NCBI RefSeq assembly: GCF_021729075.1
Contig: NZ_JAJSAQ010000007.1
Span: forward strand, 62,001 to 126,000
Source: Microbulbifer guangxiensis
GTDB lineage: Bacteria > Pseudomonadota > Gammaproteobacteria > Pseudomonadales > Cellvibrionaceae
Length of the DNA: 64,000 nucleotides
Reading direction: 5' to 3'
Shown here: positions 27,366 through 36,224 of the stretch, piece after piece
Layout of the letters: the number at the start of each line of letters is the position of its first letter
Numbering within the stretch: the first letter of the stretch is position 1
Made by a program: the position numbers and the translations under genes
The notes under the pieces: generated by a model
The model's input: the letters and a program-made list of their open reading frames with translations, nothing else
Databases searched by the model: none
What the model was told of the DNA's origin: nothing

Positions 27366-27396
27366 AAAAAGGGCGAACCGATGGTTCGCCCTTTTT
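27366..27396. terminator. Bidirectional terminator after dnaB
   Basis: A 14-bp perfect inverted repeat AAAAAGGGCGAACC / GGTTCGCCCTTTTT with a 3-base loop, placed between dnaB and the convergent DUF6515 gene. A strong T run exists on both strands. Confidence 0.93.
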
Positions 27397-27439
27397 CGTT
27401 TACGTTGTCTGGTGCAGTCACGGCGATAGCTAGTGCGGG

Positions 27440-28063
27440 TCAGATCTGCACCACCACGTAGACTTCGCGACCGTCCCGCTGTGTCGGCATGAAGTAGTCA
27501 TCGCCATAGCGGTAGTACTGCACACCGTTGATCACCTCGGCGGTGTAGCCGGGTGGCAGGGTGTCGAGGACCTGGCCCGGGTTATAGGAGGAGGCCGGGC
27601 CCGCCGGTGCGGCCACGGCACCGGGCGGCGGTGGCACGACCACGTAGGCGCGTTGCGCCGGGTGCCACTGGTAATAGGCATCCGCATACTGGTGGTAGAT
27701 GACGCCGCCAATCTGGACCTGCACGGCACTGGCCGGGAGGGAGACCACAGAGGCGCCCAGCGGCGCCGAGACCACCACATAGCCTTGCGGGCCATGGCGG
27801 TAGTAATGACCGCCGTGGTAGTAGTAGGGGCGGCCACCCACAGCCAGACTCAGGTAGCCATGGGGGAGTACTGGCACAGTAAAGCCGATCGATACGCGGG
27901 GGCCGTGGAAACGGTGTCCGTGGTGGTGCCGCTTCCAGTGTTTGTGGTGGCCGTAGCCGTGCCGATCCAGAGTTGCCGTGCGGGCATCTGCCGGCGGGGC
28001 AAAGGCGAAAGCGCCGAGGGCAAGCAGTCCCAGGGCGCCGGTCAGGAATTTCAACGTCTGCAC
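27440..28063 (-). CDS. Secreted His/Tyr-rich DUF6515-type protein, copy A
   Basis: A 207-residue exported protein with a signal peptide (about 1-28, PPADA), a very His-rich segment (about 35-55, HGYGHHKHWKRHHHGHRFHG) and two repeats of a Tyr/Gly pattern: YYYHGGHYYRHGPQGYVVVSAPLGASVVSLP near 80-110, a GGVIYHQYADAYYQWHP segment, and GVQYYRYGDDYFMPTQRDGREVYVVVQI at the end. These features match the DUF6515 group of small periplasmic or surface proteins of unknown role. The His-rich part could bind metal ions (inference). GGAGGAG precedes the ATG. A paralogue lies at 33.9-34.7 kb on the other side of the polyamine operon. Confidence 0.75.
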   Translation of the reverse strand: MQTLKFLTGALGLLALGAFAFAPPADARTATLDRHGYGHHKHWKRHHHGHRFHGPRVSIGFTVPVLPHGYLSLAVGGRPYYYHGGHYYRHGPQGYVVVSAPLGASVVSLPASAVQVQIGGVIYHQYADAYYQWHPAQRAYVVVPPPPGAVAAPAGPASSYNPGQVLDTLPPGYTAEVINGVQYYRYGDDYFMPTQRDGREVYVVVQI

Positions 28064-28093
28064 AACTCCTCCAGTGGAGAGATCGCCTAGATT

Positions 28094-28108
28094 GGTTAAA
28101 TTTTAACC
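28094..28108. promoter_or_regulatory. Palindrome GGTTAAATTTTAACC upstream of DUF6515 copy A
   Basis: Seven-base perfect arms around a single central base, 31-45 bases before the DUF6515 ATG on the minus strand. It sits where a promoter would be expected and could be an operator or part of an AT-rich core promoter. Confidence 0.35.
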
Positions 28109-28166
28109 TGCTTCCGGTGTGGCGCGCCATGCCCTCCGGTAAAGAAGTGTGAACCGCCCGCCAGTG

Positions 28167-29048
28167 CTATTTGACCGTCCGGTTGCGCTGAACGATCCCC
28201 ATCAGCTTGTATAGAAGCTGCGCCGCGGCAAAATCGTAGGCGTGGAAACCCTCGATGGGGGCGAACTCCAGCAGGTCGAAACCGATGATCTGACGCTGTT
28301 TGGCCACCGACTCGAACAGGTTCAGAGTCTGGTACCAGCCCAGGCCGCCGGGTACCGGTGTCCCGGTCGAGGGAAAGACCGACGGGTCGATTCCGTCTAC
28401 GTCGAGGGTGAAAAACACCTTGCTGGGGAAGTCCTCCGGCAGTTCCAGGCTCTGCACATTGGTGGGCACCAGCTCGTGGGCGTCCAGATAGCGCACGCCA
28501 TATTGCTGGCGTGCCTGCATCTCCTCCTCGCAGTAGGCGCGGATGCCCAGCTGGAACAGCGGGATACCCGCTTCCACTACAAGGCGCATGACGCTGGCGT
28601 GGCTGTGTTTCTCGCCCTCGTAGCGGTCGCGCAGGTCGGCGTGGGCATCGATCTGCACCACGCCGAAATCCTTGATGCCCGCATCCAGGTAGCCCTTGAT
28701 CACGCCCCAGGTGACGGAGTGTTCGCCGCCGATACCCACCGGCATCTTGCCCGCCTCAAGGATCTCCCGGGTGGCATTGGCGATGTTGTCCATCACCTGT
28801 TCCGGCGAACCGGACACATTGACCGGTGAGCGGGTGTAGATACCGAGCTCGCTGGGCGAGGAGAAGTTGTCGAACGTCTCAAGCTGCCAGGAGGCCTCGA
28901 GGATCGCCGCGGGGCCCTTGCCGGTGCCGCCGCCGTAGGACACGGTCTCCTCGTAGGGAATCGGCAGCACATGGAACAGCGCTTCCTCGGGCTTGGGTTG
29001 CTCGATCTCGGAGCCGAGGAAAATGGGGAAGTCATTCTCTGAAAGCAT
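28167..29048 (-). CDS. speB: Agmatinase
   Basis: SpeB hydrolyses agmatine to putrescine and urea. The 293-residue enzyme of the arginase/ureohydrolase fold has the manganese-binding motifs GIGGEHSVTWG, VQIDAHADLRD and FTLDVDGIDPSVFP, all intact. It is the last gene of the minus-strand polyamine operon, 45 bases after nspC, so agmatine made by SpeA in the first gene is converted to putrescine here. The alternative of guanidinobutyrase or arginase is less likely in this context. The C-terminus ends QRNRTVK. Confidence 0.93.
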   Translation of the reverse strand: MLSENDFPIFLGSEIEQPKPEEALFHVLPIPYEETVSYGGGTGKGPAAILEASWQLETFDNFSSPSELGIYTRSPVNVSGSPEQVMDNIANATREILEAGKMPVGIGGEHSVTWGVIKGYLDAGIKDFGVVQIDAHADLRDRYEGEKHSHASVMRLVVEAGIPLFQLGIRAYCEEEMQARQQYGVRYLDAHELVPTNVQSLELPEDFPSKVFFTLDVDGIDPSVFPSTGTPVPGGLGWYQTLNLFESVAKQRQIIGFDLLEFAPIEGFHAYDFAAAQLLYKLMGIVQRNRTVK

Positions 29049-29093
29049 GAGTTGAACCTTGTTAAGCGAGCCTGCGTTTTTTCATCGGGAACG

Positions 29094-30350
29094 TCAGGCG
29101 CAGCCGGTGCTGTCACCGGCAGCGGTGCTACCGGAGCCGAGCATTTTGGGCTCGGTGCCCGAGAGTCTGTCCTTGAAGTCCTCGTAGCCGAATTCCTTGA
29201 TGATCTGCAGCTCGTCGGTAGCGGAATTCCACAGCGCGATGGCCGGCAAGGGAATGCCATTGAATGTATTGGTCTTGACCATTGTGTAGTAGGCCATTTC
29301 CTCGAATACCAGCCGGTCTCCCACCTTCAGCGGTTCGCTGAAACTGTATTCACCGATACTGTCCCCGGCGAGGCAGCTCTGGCCGCCGAGGCGATAATCG
29401 TGGGGCAGCTCGCCGGGGCGTGCGGCACCGGTAATTTCCGGCCGGTACGGCATCTCCAGCACGTCCGGCATGTGGCAGGTGGCAGAGACGTCGATGATGG
29501 CCTGATTCTGGCCGTTCCAGGCGATATCGACCACCTCGCTGACGAGTATGCCTGCGAACAGTGCCACTGCCTCGCCCGGTTCCAGGTACACCTGGACCTG
29601 ATGCTTTTGGGAGAACGTCCTTACCGCTTCCACCAGTTCATCGACCTGGTAATCGCAGCGGGTGATGTGGTGGCCGCCACCGAAATTGATCCATTCCATC
29701 TGCGGTAGCAACTCGCCAAACTTCTCCTCCACCGCGGCGATGGTTCGCTCCAGCGGTTTGAAGTCCTGTTCGCAGAGGGTATGAAAATGTAGGCCGCTGA
29801 GGCCTTCCAGATCCTCGCCCTCGAACAGCGAGCGCACGATGCCGAGCCGTGAGCAGGGGGCACACGGGTCATAGAGCTCGGTGTGTCCCTCGGAATGCTC
29901 AGGGTTGATGCGCAGGCCAAAGCGCAGCTCGGGGCGCTTCTTCTGTGTCTCCAGGCAGAGGTTTTTGTAGCGCTTCCACTGCGAGAAGGAATTGAAAATG
30001 ACATGGTGGGCGAACTGCAGGATCTCCCGCAGTTCCTCCTCCTTGTAGCCGGCACTGAAGACATGGACTTCTTTGTCCCGGTCCCGGCCACCGTATTCCT
30101 CATAAGCCAGTTTTGCTTCGTGCAGGCCACTGGCGCAGGCGCCAGACAGGTATTCCGCCACGATGGGGCCGGTGCTCCACATCGAAAAAGCCTTGAGCGC
30201 GGCCAGCACCTTGGCGCCACTGCGGTGCTGCACATCGGCGAGCACTGCGAGGTTGTCGCGCAGGGCCCGCTCATCAACCACGAAGCAGGGTGAGGGCACC
30301 CGGCTCGGGTCGAAATTACCGAAATAATCCAGTCGGGGGGTCAGGTCCAT
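29094..30350 (-). CDS. nspC: Carboxynorspermidine/carboxyspermidine decarboxylase
   Basis: NspC is a PLP enzyme (alanine-racemase fold, diaminopimelate decarboxylase relative) that decarboxylates carboxyspermidine or carboxynorspermidine to spermidine or norspermidine. The 418-residue protein has the PLP lysine in VLAALKAFSMWST (about K53), LHFHTLCEQ, NFGGGHHITR for the PLP phosphate, and EPGEAVALFAGILV, with the C-terminal active-site GGQSCLAGD. It follows the dehydrogenase gene by 59 bases. With SpeA and SpeB supplying putrescine, spermidine is the expected product. The C-terminal 15 residues are Ser/Gly/Ala-rich and look disordered. Confidence 0.93.
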   Translation of the reverse strand: MDLTPRLDYFGNFDPSRVPSPCFVVDERALRDNLAVLADVQHRSGAKVLAALKAFSMWSTGPIVAEYLSGACASGLHEAKLAYEEYGGRDRDKEVHVFSAGYKEEELREILQFAHHVIFNSFSQWKRYKNLCLETQKKRPELRFGLRINPEHSEGHTELYDPCAPCSRLGIVRSLFEGEDLEGLSGLHFHTLCEQDFKPLERTIAAVEEKFGELLPQMEWINFGGGHHITRCDYQVDELVEAVRTFSQKHQVQVYLEPGEAVALFAGILVSEVVDIAWNGQNQAIIDVSATCHMPDVLEMPYRPEITGAARPGELPHDYRLGGQSCLAGDSIGEYSFSEPLKVGDRLVFEEMAYYTMVKTNTFNGIPLPAIALWNSATDELQIIKEFGYEDFKDRLSGTEPKMLGSGSTAAGDSTGCA

Positions 30351-30409
30351 AGTGGCTTCCGTCGCAAAGACAGGGGCCCGTGCGGCCCCCTACAGCAGGT
30401 GACGATGAA

Positions 30410-31603
30410 TTACTGGAAGGGTTCGTCCAGCCAGGTCTCCTGCCAGGGCAGGCCATAGCGATTGAGATCGGTCATGAACGGATCCGGATCCAGTTGTTCC
30501 AGGTTCCATACCCCCGGCTTCATCCACTTGCCTTCCAGCATCATCTTGGCGCCGATCATTGCCGGTACACCGGTGGTGTAGGAGATGGCCTGGGACTTGA
30601 CCTCCTTGTAGCACTCCTGGTGATCACAGATGTTGTAGACGTAGTAAATCTTTTCCTTGCCATCCTTGATGCCGCGGATGATGTTGCCGATACAGGTCTT
30701 GCCCTTGGTCAGCGGGCCGAGGCTGGCCGGGTCGGGCAGCAGGGCCTTGAGGAACTGAATCGGTACGATCTCCTGCCCCTGGAATTCCACCGGCTCAATG
30801 CCGGTCATGCCGACATTCTGCAGCACTTCCAGGTGCTTGAGGTAGTTGGCAGAGAAGGTCATCCAGAAGCGCGCACGCTCCAGCTCCGGGAAATGCTTCG
30901 ACAGGGATTCCAGCTCTTCGTGGTAGAGCAAATAGATGTCTTTCTCGCCGATGCCCTCGGGGAAATCGAAAACCCGCTTGTACTCCAGCGGTTTGGTCGT
31001 GACCCATTCACCGCCCTCCCAGTAGCGGCCGTTGGCAGTGATCTCGCGGATATTGATTTCCGGGTTGAAGTTGGTGGCAAACGGCAGGCCATGATCGCCC
31101 GCATTACAGTCGAGAATGTCGAGGGTCTTCATGCGATCGAAGTGATGCTTCTTCGCGTGCGCAGTGAAGACACTGGTAACGCCGGGGTCGAAGCCACTGC
31201 CCAGCAGTGCCATCAGGCCGGCCTTCTCGAATTTTTCCTGGTAGGCCCACTGCCACTTGTACTCGAACTTGGCCTCCTCGGGCGGCTCGTAGTTGGCGGT
31301 ATCCAGGTAATGCACGCCGGTTTCCAGGCACGCATCCATAATATGCAGATCCTGGTAGGGCAGGGCGACGTTGATCACCATGTCCGGCTTCACTTTTTCG
31401 ATCAGCTTGACCAGCTCGGGCACGTTGTCTGCGTCCACTTCTGCCGTATCGATCTTGCGCGGCAGCATCACTGCGATCTTGTCACATTTGCTCTTGGTTC
31501 GGCTCGCCAGGGTAATGTGTTCGAATACATCCTCCACCTGGGCACACTTGTGTGCCACCACCTGGCCGACGCCACCGGCGCCGATGATCAGTACTCTGGC
31601 CAT
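30410..31603 (-). CDS. Carboxynorspermidine/carboxyspermidine dehydrogenase (saccharopine dehydrogenase family)
   Basis: This 397-residue NADPH-dependent enzyme is predicted to condense aspartate semialdehyde with putrescine (or diaminopropane) and reduce the Schiff base to carboxyspermidine (or carboxynorspermidine). The Rossmann motif VLIIGAGGVGQVVAHK is at the N-terminus, followed by DMVINVALPYQDLHIMDACLETGVHYLDTANYE and LGSGFDPGVTSVF, both typical of the saccharopine dehydrogenase-like fold. Its place directly before nspC and after speA identifies it as the polyamine enzyme rather than lysine-pathway saccharopine dehydrogenase. GGAGGA lies five bases before the ATG. Confidence 0.92.
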   Translation of the reverse strand: MARVLIIGAGGVGQVVAHKCAQVEDVFEHITLASRTKSKCDKIAVMLPRKIDTAEVDADNVPELVKLIEKVKPDMVINVALPYQDLHIMDACLETGVHYLDTANYEPPEEAKFEYKWQWAYQEKFEKAGLMALLGSGFDPGVTSVFTAHAKKHHFDRMKTLDILDCNAGDHGLPFATNFNPEINIREITANGRYWEGGEWVTTKPLEYKRVFDFPEGIGEKDIYLLYHEELESLSKHFPELERARFWMTFSANYLKHLEVLQNVGMTGIEPVEFQGQEIVPIQFLKALLPDPASLGPLTKGKTCIGNIIRGIKDGKEKIYYVYNICDHQECYKEVKSQAISYTTGVPAMIGAKMMLEGKWMKPGVWNLEQLDPDPFMTDLNRYGLPWQETWLDEPFQ

Positions 31604-31679
31604 GAAAATCCTCCACTAATTTTCGCGGTCGCCACTCTGGCGGAGTGGGCGGGGTGGCATCTCGCTGCCCCACCCAACG

Positions 31680-33602
31680 TTATTTCTCAAAGTAGGTGTA
31701 GCCACTCATGCTGGCGGTATAGGTATGCAGGATCTGCTTGCGCTGCTGGGCACTGATGCGCCCTTCCTTGACAGCTTTTTCTGCCAGTTTTCGGAAGCGC
31801 TCGAACATATCCTGCGGGCGATACTCCACATAGCTCAGCACGTCGGCAATACTGTCACCGTAAATTTCGCGGCTGTAGTCGAAACTGCCGTCTTCGTGGA
31901 TCCGAACGCTCACCACGTTGGTGTCCCCGAACAGGTTGTGCAGATCGCCGAGGGTTTCCTGGTAGGCGCCCACCAGGAAGGCGCCGAGGATATAGTCCTG
32001 GTCCTCCCGCAGCTCATGCAGTGACAGGGTGCGGTGTTCTTCCTGCCGGCCGATGAACCGATCGATCTTGCCGTCGCAGTCGCAGGTGATATCCGCGATG
32101 ATGGCAGAGCGGGTCGGGGCCTCGTCATGGCGGTGAATCGGCACCAGCGGGAACAGCTGGTCGATGGCCCAGATATCCGGCAGGGACTGAAACAGGCTGA
32201 AATTGCCGTAATAGATATCCGACAGTGCCTCCGGCAGCGACTGCAGATCGACCGGGACTTCCTCCACTTCATCCAGTAGGGTGCGAATCTTCTGCGCCCC
32301 ATACAGGAACAGGTTTTCCGCATTGGCGCGTTCGCGCAGGCTCACCTGGCCATGCAGGTACAGGGAGCGGATTTCATCCCGGTAGTAGAGGGCATCGTTA
32401 TAGCTCTCCTGAAGGTTGTCCGCGACGACGCCTTCGACCGCTTCCTTCAGATAGCGGAGCATCGGGTGGTCATCTTCGCCAACCTTGCTGCTTTCGATCG
32501 TCACAGGCTCGTAGCGGGTTGTGTCGAGAATGTCGAACAGCAGCACCGAAGAGTAGGCGACAGTGGCCCGACCGGATTCTGTAATGATGACAGGGTGTTC
32601 CACGCCTTCGCTGTCGAGCGTGCCCATGATTGCCTCGACCACGTCCACACAGTACTCATCCAGCGAGTAGTTGCGGCTGTGGGTATCGTTGGTCTTGGAG
32701 CCGTCGTAGTCCACCGCGAGGCCGCCACCCAGGTCGAGGTAGCCCATCGCTGCACCTTCTTCGACCAGGTCGGCGTAGTAACGGCAGGCTTCCAGTACAC
32801 CGGTGCGGATATCGCGGATGTTGGGGACCTGTGATCCCAGGTGATAGTGCAACAGCTTCAGGCAGTCGAGCATGTCGTGGCGACGCAGTTCGTCGACCAT
32901 GGCGATCAGGTCGTTACTGCCGAGGCCGAAGATGCTGCGGTCGCCACTGGTAGCGTTCCAGTAACCGCCGACCTTGGATGCGAGCTTGACGCGGGCACCG
33001 ATGTTCGGGCGCACCTGTTCCCGTTCGGCACAGCGGATAATAGTGGCGACTTCCGACGGGGTTTCCACCACAAAGAACACCTGCACACCGAGGCGCATCG
33101 CCTGCAGCCCGAGATTGATGAATTCCTCGTCCTTGTAGCCATTACACACAATCAGTGAGTCGGTGCTTTCCAGGGTCGACAGGGCTGTAATCAACTCGGC
33201 CTTACTGCCGGCTTCGAGACCGTGATTGTAGGGTTTGCCAGCCTTGGCGATCTCTTCGATGACCTGGCATTGCTGGTTGACCTTGATGGGAAAAACACCA
33301 CGGAAAACATTGCGGTAACCGCACTGCTCGATCGCATGGGCAAATGATTCGTTGATGAGTGCCACCTGGGCATCGAGCAGGTTCTCGATTCGCAGTAACA
33401 GGGGCATGCCGAGGCCGCGCTCGATCGCGCCGTTGGCAATGTCCATCAGCGAGACTGTGTTGGTATCACCGGCTTTGTTTTTGACGCTGACGGTGATTTC
33501 ACCACTTTCATTCAGGTCAAAGTAGCCGGCACCCCAGTTGCGGATGCCATAGAACTCCGCGGAGTCTTCGCAGGTCCACTCTTTTACTTGTTGCTTTTTC
33601 AT
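31680..33602 (-). CDS. speA: Biosynthetic arginine decarboxylase
   Basis: SpeA decarboxylates arginine to agmatine with PLP. The 640-residue enzyme is the fold III biosynthetic type. It has the PLP lysine in GVFPIKVNQQ (about K107), HYHLGSQVPNI, LDLGGGLAVDYDG for PLP-phosphate binding and ESGRATVAYSSVLLFDIL, with the active-site QSLPDIWAIDQLFPLVPIHR near the C-terminus. It is the first gene of the operon; the 76-base gap to the dehydrogenase contains no convincing promoter. The upstream region is notably AT-rich. Confidence 0.96.
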   Translation of the reverse strand: MKKQQVKEWTCEDSAEFYGIRNWGAGYFDLNESGEITVSVKNKAGDTNTVSLMDIANGAIERGLGMPLLLRIENLLDAQVALINESFAHAIEQCGYRNVFRGVFPIKVNQQCQVIEEIAKAGKPYNHGLEAGSKAELITALSTLESTDSLIVCNGYKDEEFINLGLQAMRLGVQVFFVVETPSEVATIIRCAEREQVRPNIGARVKLASKVGGYWNATSGDRSIFGLGSNDLIAMVDELRRHDMLDCLKLLHYHLGSQVPNIRDIRTGVLEACRYYADLVEEGAAMGYLDLGGGLAVDYDGSKTNDTHSRNYSLDEYCVDVVEAIMGTLDSEGVEHPVIITESGRATVAYSSVLLFDILDTTRYEPVTIESSKVGEDDHPMLRYLKEAVEGVVADNLQESYNDALYYRDEIRSLYLHGQVSLRERANAENLFLYGAQKIRTLLDEVEEVPVDLQSLPEALSDIYYGNFSLFQSLPDIWAIDQLFPLVPIHRHDEAPTRSAIIADITCDCDGKIDRFIGRQEEHRTLSLHELREDQDYILGAFLVGAYQETLGDLHNLFGDTNVVSVRIHEDGSFDYSREIYGDSIADVLSYVEYRPQDMFERFRKLAEKAVKEGRISAQQRKQILHTYTASMSGYTYFEK

Positions 33603-33915
33603 GACGCCTCAACGATCCGGGGCCTGAAGGGGCGCGAATGTTGCGCCGAGTGTGCTGGGAAAGCAATAACTATAGATAACAAAATATGAAAAAATTTGAA
33701 CCGCAAAAGTTAAATTTTTATTCGGTTTCAGTTGGGGTAAATCCATCGAAAAGAATTTTTTGCGCCAGTTTGGGGGGTGGCGCTGACTTCGAGGGTAAGT
33801 GCTGGGGCGCCATGGTGCAAAACCAAATTCTTATTCGGTTTTTGGTGGCGAAGAAAATAAGAAGGGGCAGCCGACTGGCTGCCCCGAGAAAATGCAGGTT
33901 GCGTTCCGGTGAGGC
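33603..33915. other. AT-rich region upstream of speA
   Basis: No gene is seen in these 313 bases. They would contain the speA promoter (minus strand; a TATAGT hexamer occurs near 33670 without a good -35). TTATTCGGTTT is present twice (33718-33728 and 33831-33841). The right end holds the terminator of the next minus-strand gene. Confidence 0.5.
33853..33885 (-). terminator. Terminator of DUF6515 copy B
   Basis: Nine-base perfect stem GGGGCAGCC / GGCTGCCCC (33864-33872 and 33877-33885) with a GACT loop. On the minus strand it is followed by TTCTTATTTTCTTC. It begins about 30 bases after the stop codon of the DUF6515 gene. Confidence 0.8.
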
Positions 33916-34680
33916 TCAGTAGTAGATGCCCGGGTTGTCCACGATGCGGTAGCCGCGACGGTATTCGTCCCAGAGATAGTAGGTGTCATAGGCAACATAG
34001 TAGTTGCGACCACCGAAGACCACGCTCACCGCGGTTCCCGGCAGACTGGTGACGATGGCGCCAACGGGCGGTTGTGCAACCACATAGGCACCCTGATAGG
34101 GCCGGTAGAAAATGCCGTCACTGTAGAAGAAGCCGAGCCCTCCAACGCTGATGCGGATGAAATTCTGCGGCAGGTGGCGCCAGCGGTAGCCGTAGTGGTA
34201 ATGCGCCGGACGCCAGTGGTGGCGATGGCCGCAATGGCGCCCATGCTTGTGGCGGTACTTGCGCTTGTAATGGCGCTTCCAGTCTCCGTGCTTGGCGTAA
34301 TAGGGTTTGCCGTGATATGGCCGCTTGTGGTGGTCGCGGTCCCAGTCCCGATCCCGGTCCCTGTCGTGTCCCCAGGCGTGGTCCCGGCCTGGATGCCCGG
34401 GCTTGCCGTCAGGCTTCCAGCGCTTGCCGCCGTGATCCCGGTCCGGCCGGCCCTTCGGACGGTGATCACCCTGGCGGTTGTCGCCCTGGTGGTTGTTGTT
34501 GCCGCGGCCGCGGTATTGCTCCCGCTGACGCTGCTTTTCCTTTTTGTAGGCACGCTCAAAGGCGGAGCCGCTCAGCTGGCTGTCGCCGCCGCGCAGGTTG
34601 TGCCGGCGGTCATTGTCAGCAAGCGCGGGCAGGGCCAGCAACAGGCTGGCGGCGGCGAGGGTCGAAATTAGTGTTTTCAT
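33916..34680 (-). CDS. Secreted His/Arg/Tyr-rich DUF6515-type protein, copy B
   Basis: A 254-residue exported protein: a signal peptide (about 1-22, PALA before DNDRR), a long low-complexity stretch rich in Arg, Asp, Gly, His and Lys (about 30-165, with many HG, DRD and HK repeats), then a C-terminal domain with FIRISVGGLGFFYSDGIFYRP, GAYVVAQPPVGAIVTSLPGTAVSV and GGRNYYVAYDTYYLWDE. This matches the same pattern as copy A at 27.4 kb (GAxVxSLPxxAVxV, GGxxY, YYxW). The ATG at 34680 has GGAGAG just upstream; a TTG four codons earlier is unlikely. Function unknown; cell-envelope location and metal or polyanion binding are guesses from composition. Confidence 0.72.
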   Translation of the reverse strand: MKTLISTLAAASLLLALPALADNDRRHNLRGGDSQLSGSAFERAYKKEKQRQREQYRGRGNNNHQGDNRQGDHRPKGRPDRDHGGKRWKPDGKPGHPGRDHAWGHDRDRDRDWDRDHHKRPYHGKPYYAKHGDWKRHYKRKYRHKHGRHCGHRHHWRPAHYHYGYRWRHLPQNFIRISVGGLGFFYSDGIFYRPYQGAYVVAQPPVGAIVTSLPGTAVSVVFGGRNYYVAYDTYYLWDEYRRGYRIVDNPGIYY

Positions 34681-34976
34681 GTCGCTCTCCAAGGTGCCGC
34701 CGACGCGGCCTCTGATACGATGGAAGGCAGGTTACCGGCGGGCAACTGAATCCTTCCTGAACCGGCCGCAATGCTGTCCAGAATCTTGGCTGGCGGAGGT
34801 GGGGCAATAGCGAGGGGTTGTTCGGTTTTTGGTTTGATCCTCTCAGCCAGCGTCGGGTTCGGCGAATTTCGGTCACTTTCAGGTGCTTTGGCTTCGGATC
34901 CGTGTTGTGGGGGCACTGGGCTGCGAGTATGATGCCGCGCACATTGGAACCGGGTTATCCAGGCGGGGAGACACAG

Positions 34977-35825
34977 ATGCAAGTCTTTCATCATGTAGCA
35001 AGCCTGCGGGAGGCGCTGGCTGAAGCGCGCTCTCAGGGCAAGAGCATCGGCTTCGTGCCCACCATGGGCAATCTCCACGATGCGCATATCGAGCTGGTCA
35101 AAATAGCCCAGCAGCACTGCGACATGGTGGTGGTGTCCATTTTCGTCAACCGCCTGCAGTTCGGTCTCAATGAGGACTGGGACAAGTATCCCCGTACCAT
35201 GGAGCAGGACATGGCGCGACTGCGCGCGGTGGGCTGCGATTTCCTGTTCCACCCGGAGGAGAGTGAGATCTACCCCAACGGAATGGACCAGCAGACCCGT
35301 GTTGTTTGCCCGGCCATGACCGATGTGCTCTGCGGTGCGAGCCGCCCCGGCCACTTCGAGGGTGTCACCACCGTGGTGGCCAAGCTGTTCAATATCGTGC
35401 AGCCGCAGAAGGCCGTTTTCGGGATCAAGGACTTCCAGCAGCTGGCGATCATCCGTCGTATGGTGGAGGATCTGTGCATTCCGGTGGAAATTGTGCCCGC
35501 GCCGGTGCACCGGGAGTCCGATGGCCTGGCGATGAGTTCTCGCAACAGCTATATCACCCCGGAAGAGCGCCCCAGGGTTGCGGTGCTGAACCGGTCACTG
35601 AACCGGGTCCGCGAAGCGATCGAGCAGGGTCGCCGGGACTTTGCGGAACTGGAAGCGGAAGCGAGAAAGGAGATCGAGGACAGTGGCTTCCAGGTGGATT
35701 ACTTCTCCATCCGCAACAGCCGCAACCTGGAGCCGGCCGCCCACGATGACCGTGAGATCACCGTGCTGGGCGCCATGTATACCAGCGCGGCACGGCTGAT
35801 CGACAACGTTTCCCTCGAACTCTGA
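34977..35825 (+). CDS. panC: Pantoate--beta-alanine ligase (diverged PanC)
   Basis: PanC joins pantoate and beta-alanine using ATP to give pantothenate. The 282-residue protein has the HIGH-like loop as [13 protein letters not shown] (H34 and H37 kept; the usual HEGH is HDAH), the substrate-binding [10 protein letters not shown], the [19 protein letters not shown] block, K151/D152/Q155 in GIKDFQQL, and MSSRN as the KMSKS equivalent. Key catalytic residues are therefore present, but several consensus positions are altered (NP to NR before LQFG, FGEKD to FGIKD). panB and panD are not adjacent, so this may be a second, specialised copy. The ATG at 34977 has GGGGAGA six bases upstream. Confidence 0.85.
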   Translation: MQVFHHVASLREALAEARSQGKSIGFVPTMGNLHDAHIELVKIAQQHCDMVVVSIFVNRLQFGLNEDWDKYPRTMEQDMARLRAVGCDFLFHPEESEIYPNGMDQQTRVVCPAMTDVLCGASRPGHFEGVTTVVAKLFNIVQPQKAVFGIKDFQQLAIIRRMVEDLCIPVEIVPAPVHRESDGLAMSSRNSYITPEERPRVAVLNRSLNRVREAIEQGRRDFAELEAEARKEIEDSGFQVDYFSIRNSRNLEPAAHDDREITVLGAMYTSAARLIDNVSLEL

Positions 35826-35870
35826 TCAGTCGGCGCTGTGCGACCGCTCGGGTCGCACGGCGCCAGCCGC

Positions 35871-36224
35871 TTACTCCTCGTAGATGGCGTAAAACTTCTT
35901 TACGCTGCCAATCGTCTCCCAGCTGCCCTCAAAGCCCGCCGGAATACAGAACGCATCACCGGTCACGACCCGCTCGCTGTGGCCGTCCGCATCGGTGATG
36001 ATGGCCTCCCCGTCGATGATGTAGCAGAACTCGTCTTCGCTGTAGCTGAGCTTCCACTTGCCGGCATCCGAGGACCAGATGCCGCAGAAGAAATTTTCTT
36101 TCGCATTGGTAAAGAAGTGCTCGGTGAGCTGTTGTGGCTTTCCAGCCAGCAGCTTCTCCTCCGCCACCGGGCCGGTTTCCCGCTCCCCATTACCCTCGAC
36201 GATGCGCAACAGTTTCTTGTTCAT
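35871..36224 (-). CDS. Cupin domain protein (DUF861-type)
   Basis: A 117-residue single-domain cupin. The core matches the EutQ/ureidoglycine-aminohydrolase-like DUF861 group: FFCGIWSSDAGKWKLSYSEDEFCYIIDGEAIITDADGHSERVVTGDAFCIPAGFEGSWETIGSVKKFYAIYEE, shown here only by position (residues about 45-117). The glutamate-aspartate-glutamate run replaces the usual histidines of metal cupins, so metal binding is doubtful. GAGGTG precedes the ATG. It converges with panC and is divergent from acs. Function unknown. Confidence 0.78.
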   Translation of the reverse strand: MNKKLLRIVEGNGERETGPVAEEKLLAGKPQQLTEHFFTNAKENFFCGIWSSDAGKWKLSYSEDEFCYIIDGEAIITDADGHSERVVTGDAFCIPAGFEGSWETIGSVKKFYAIYEE

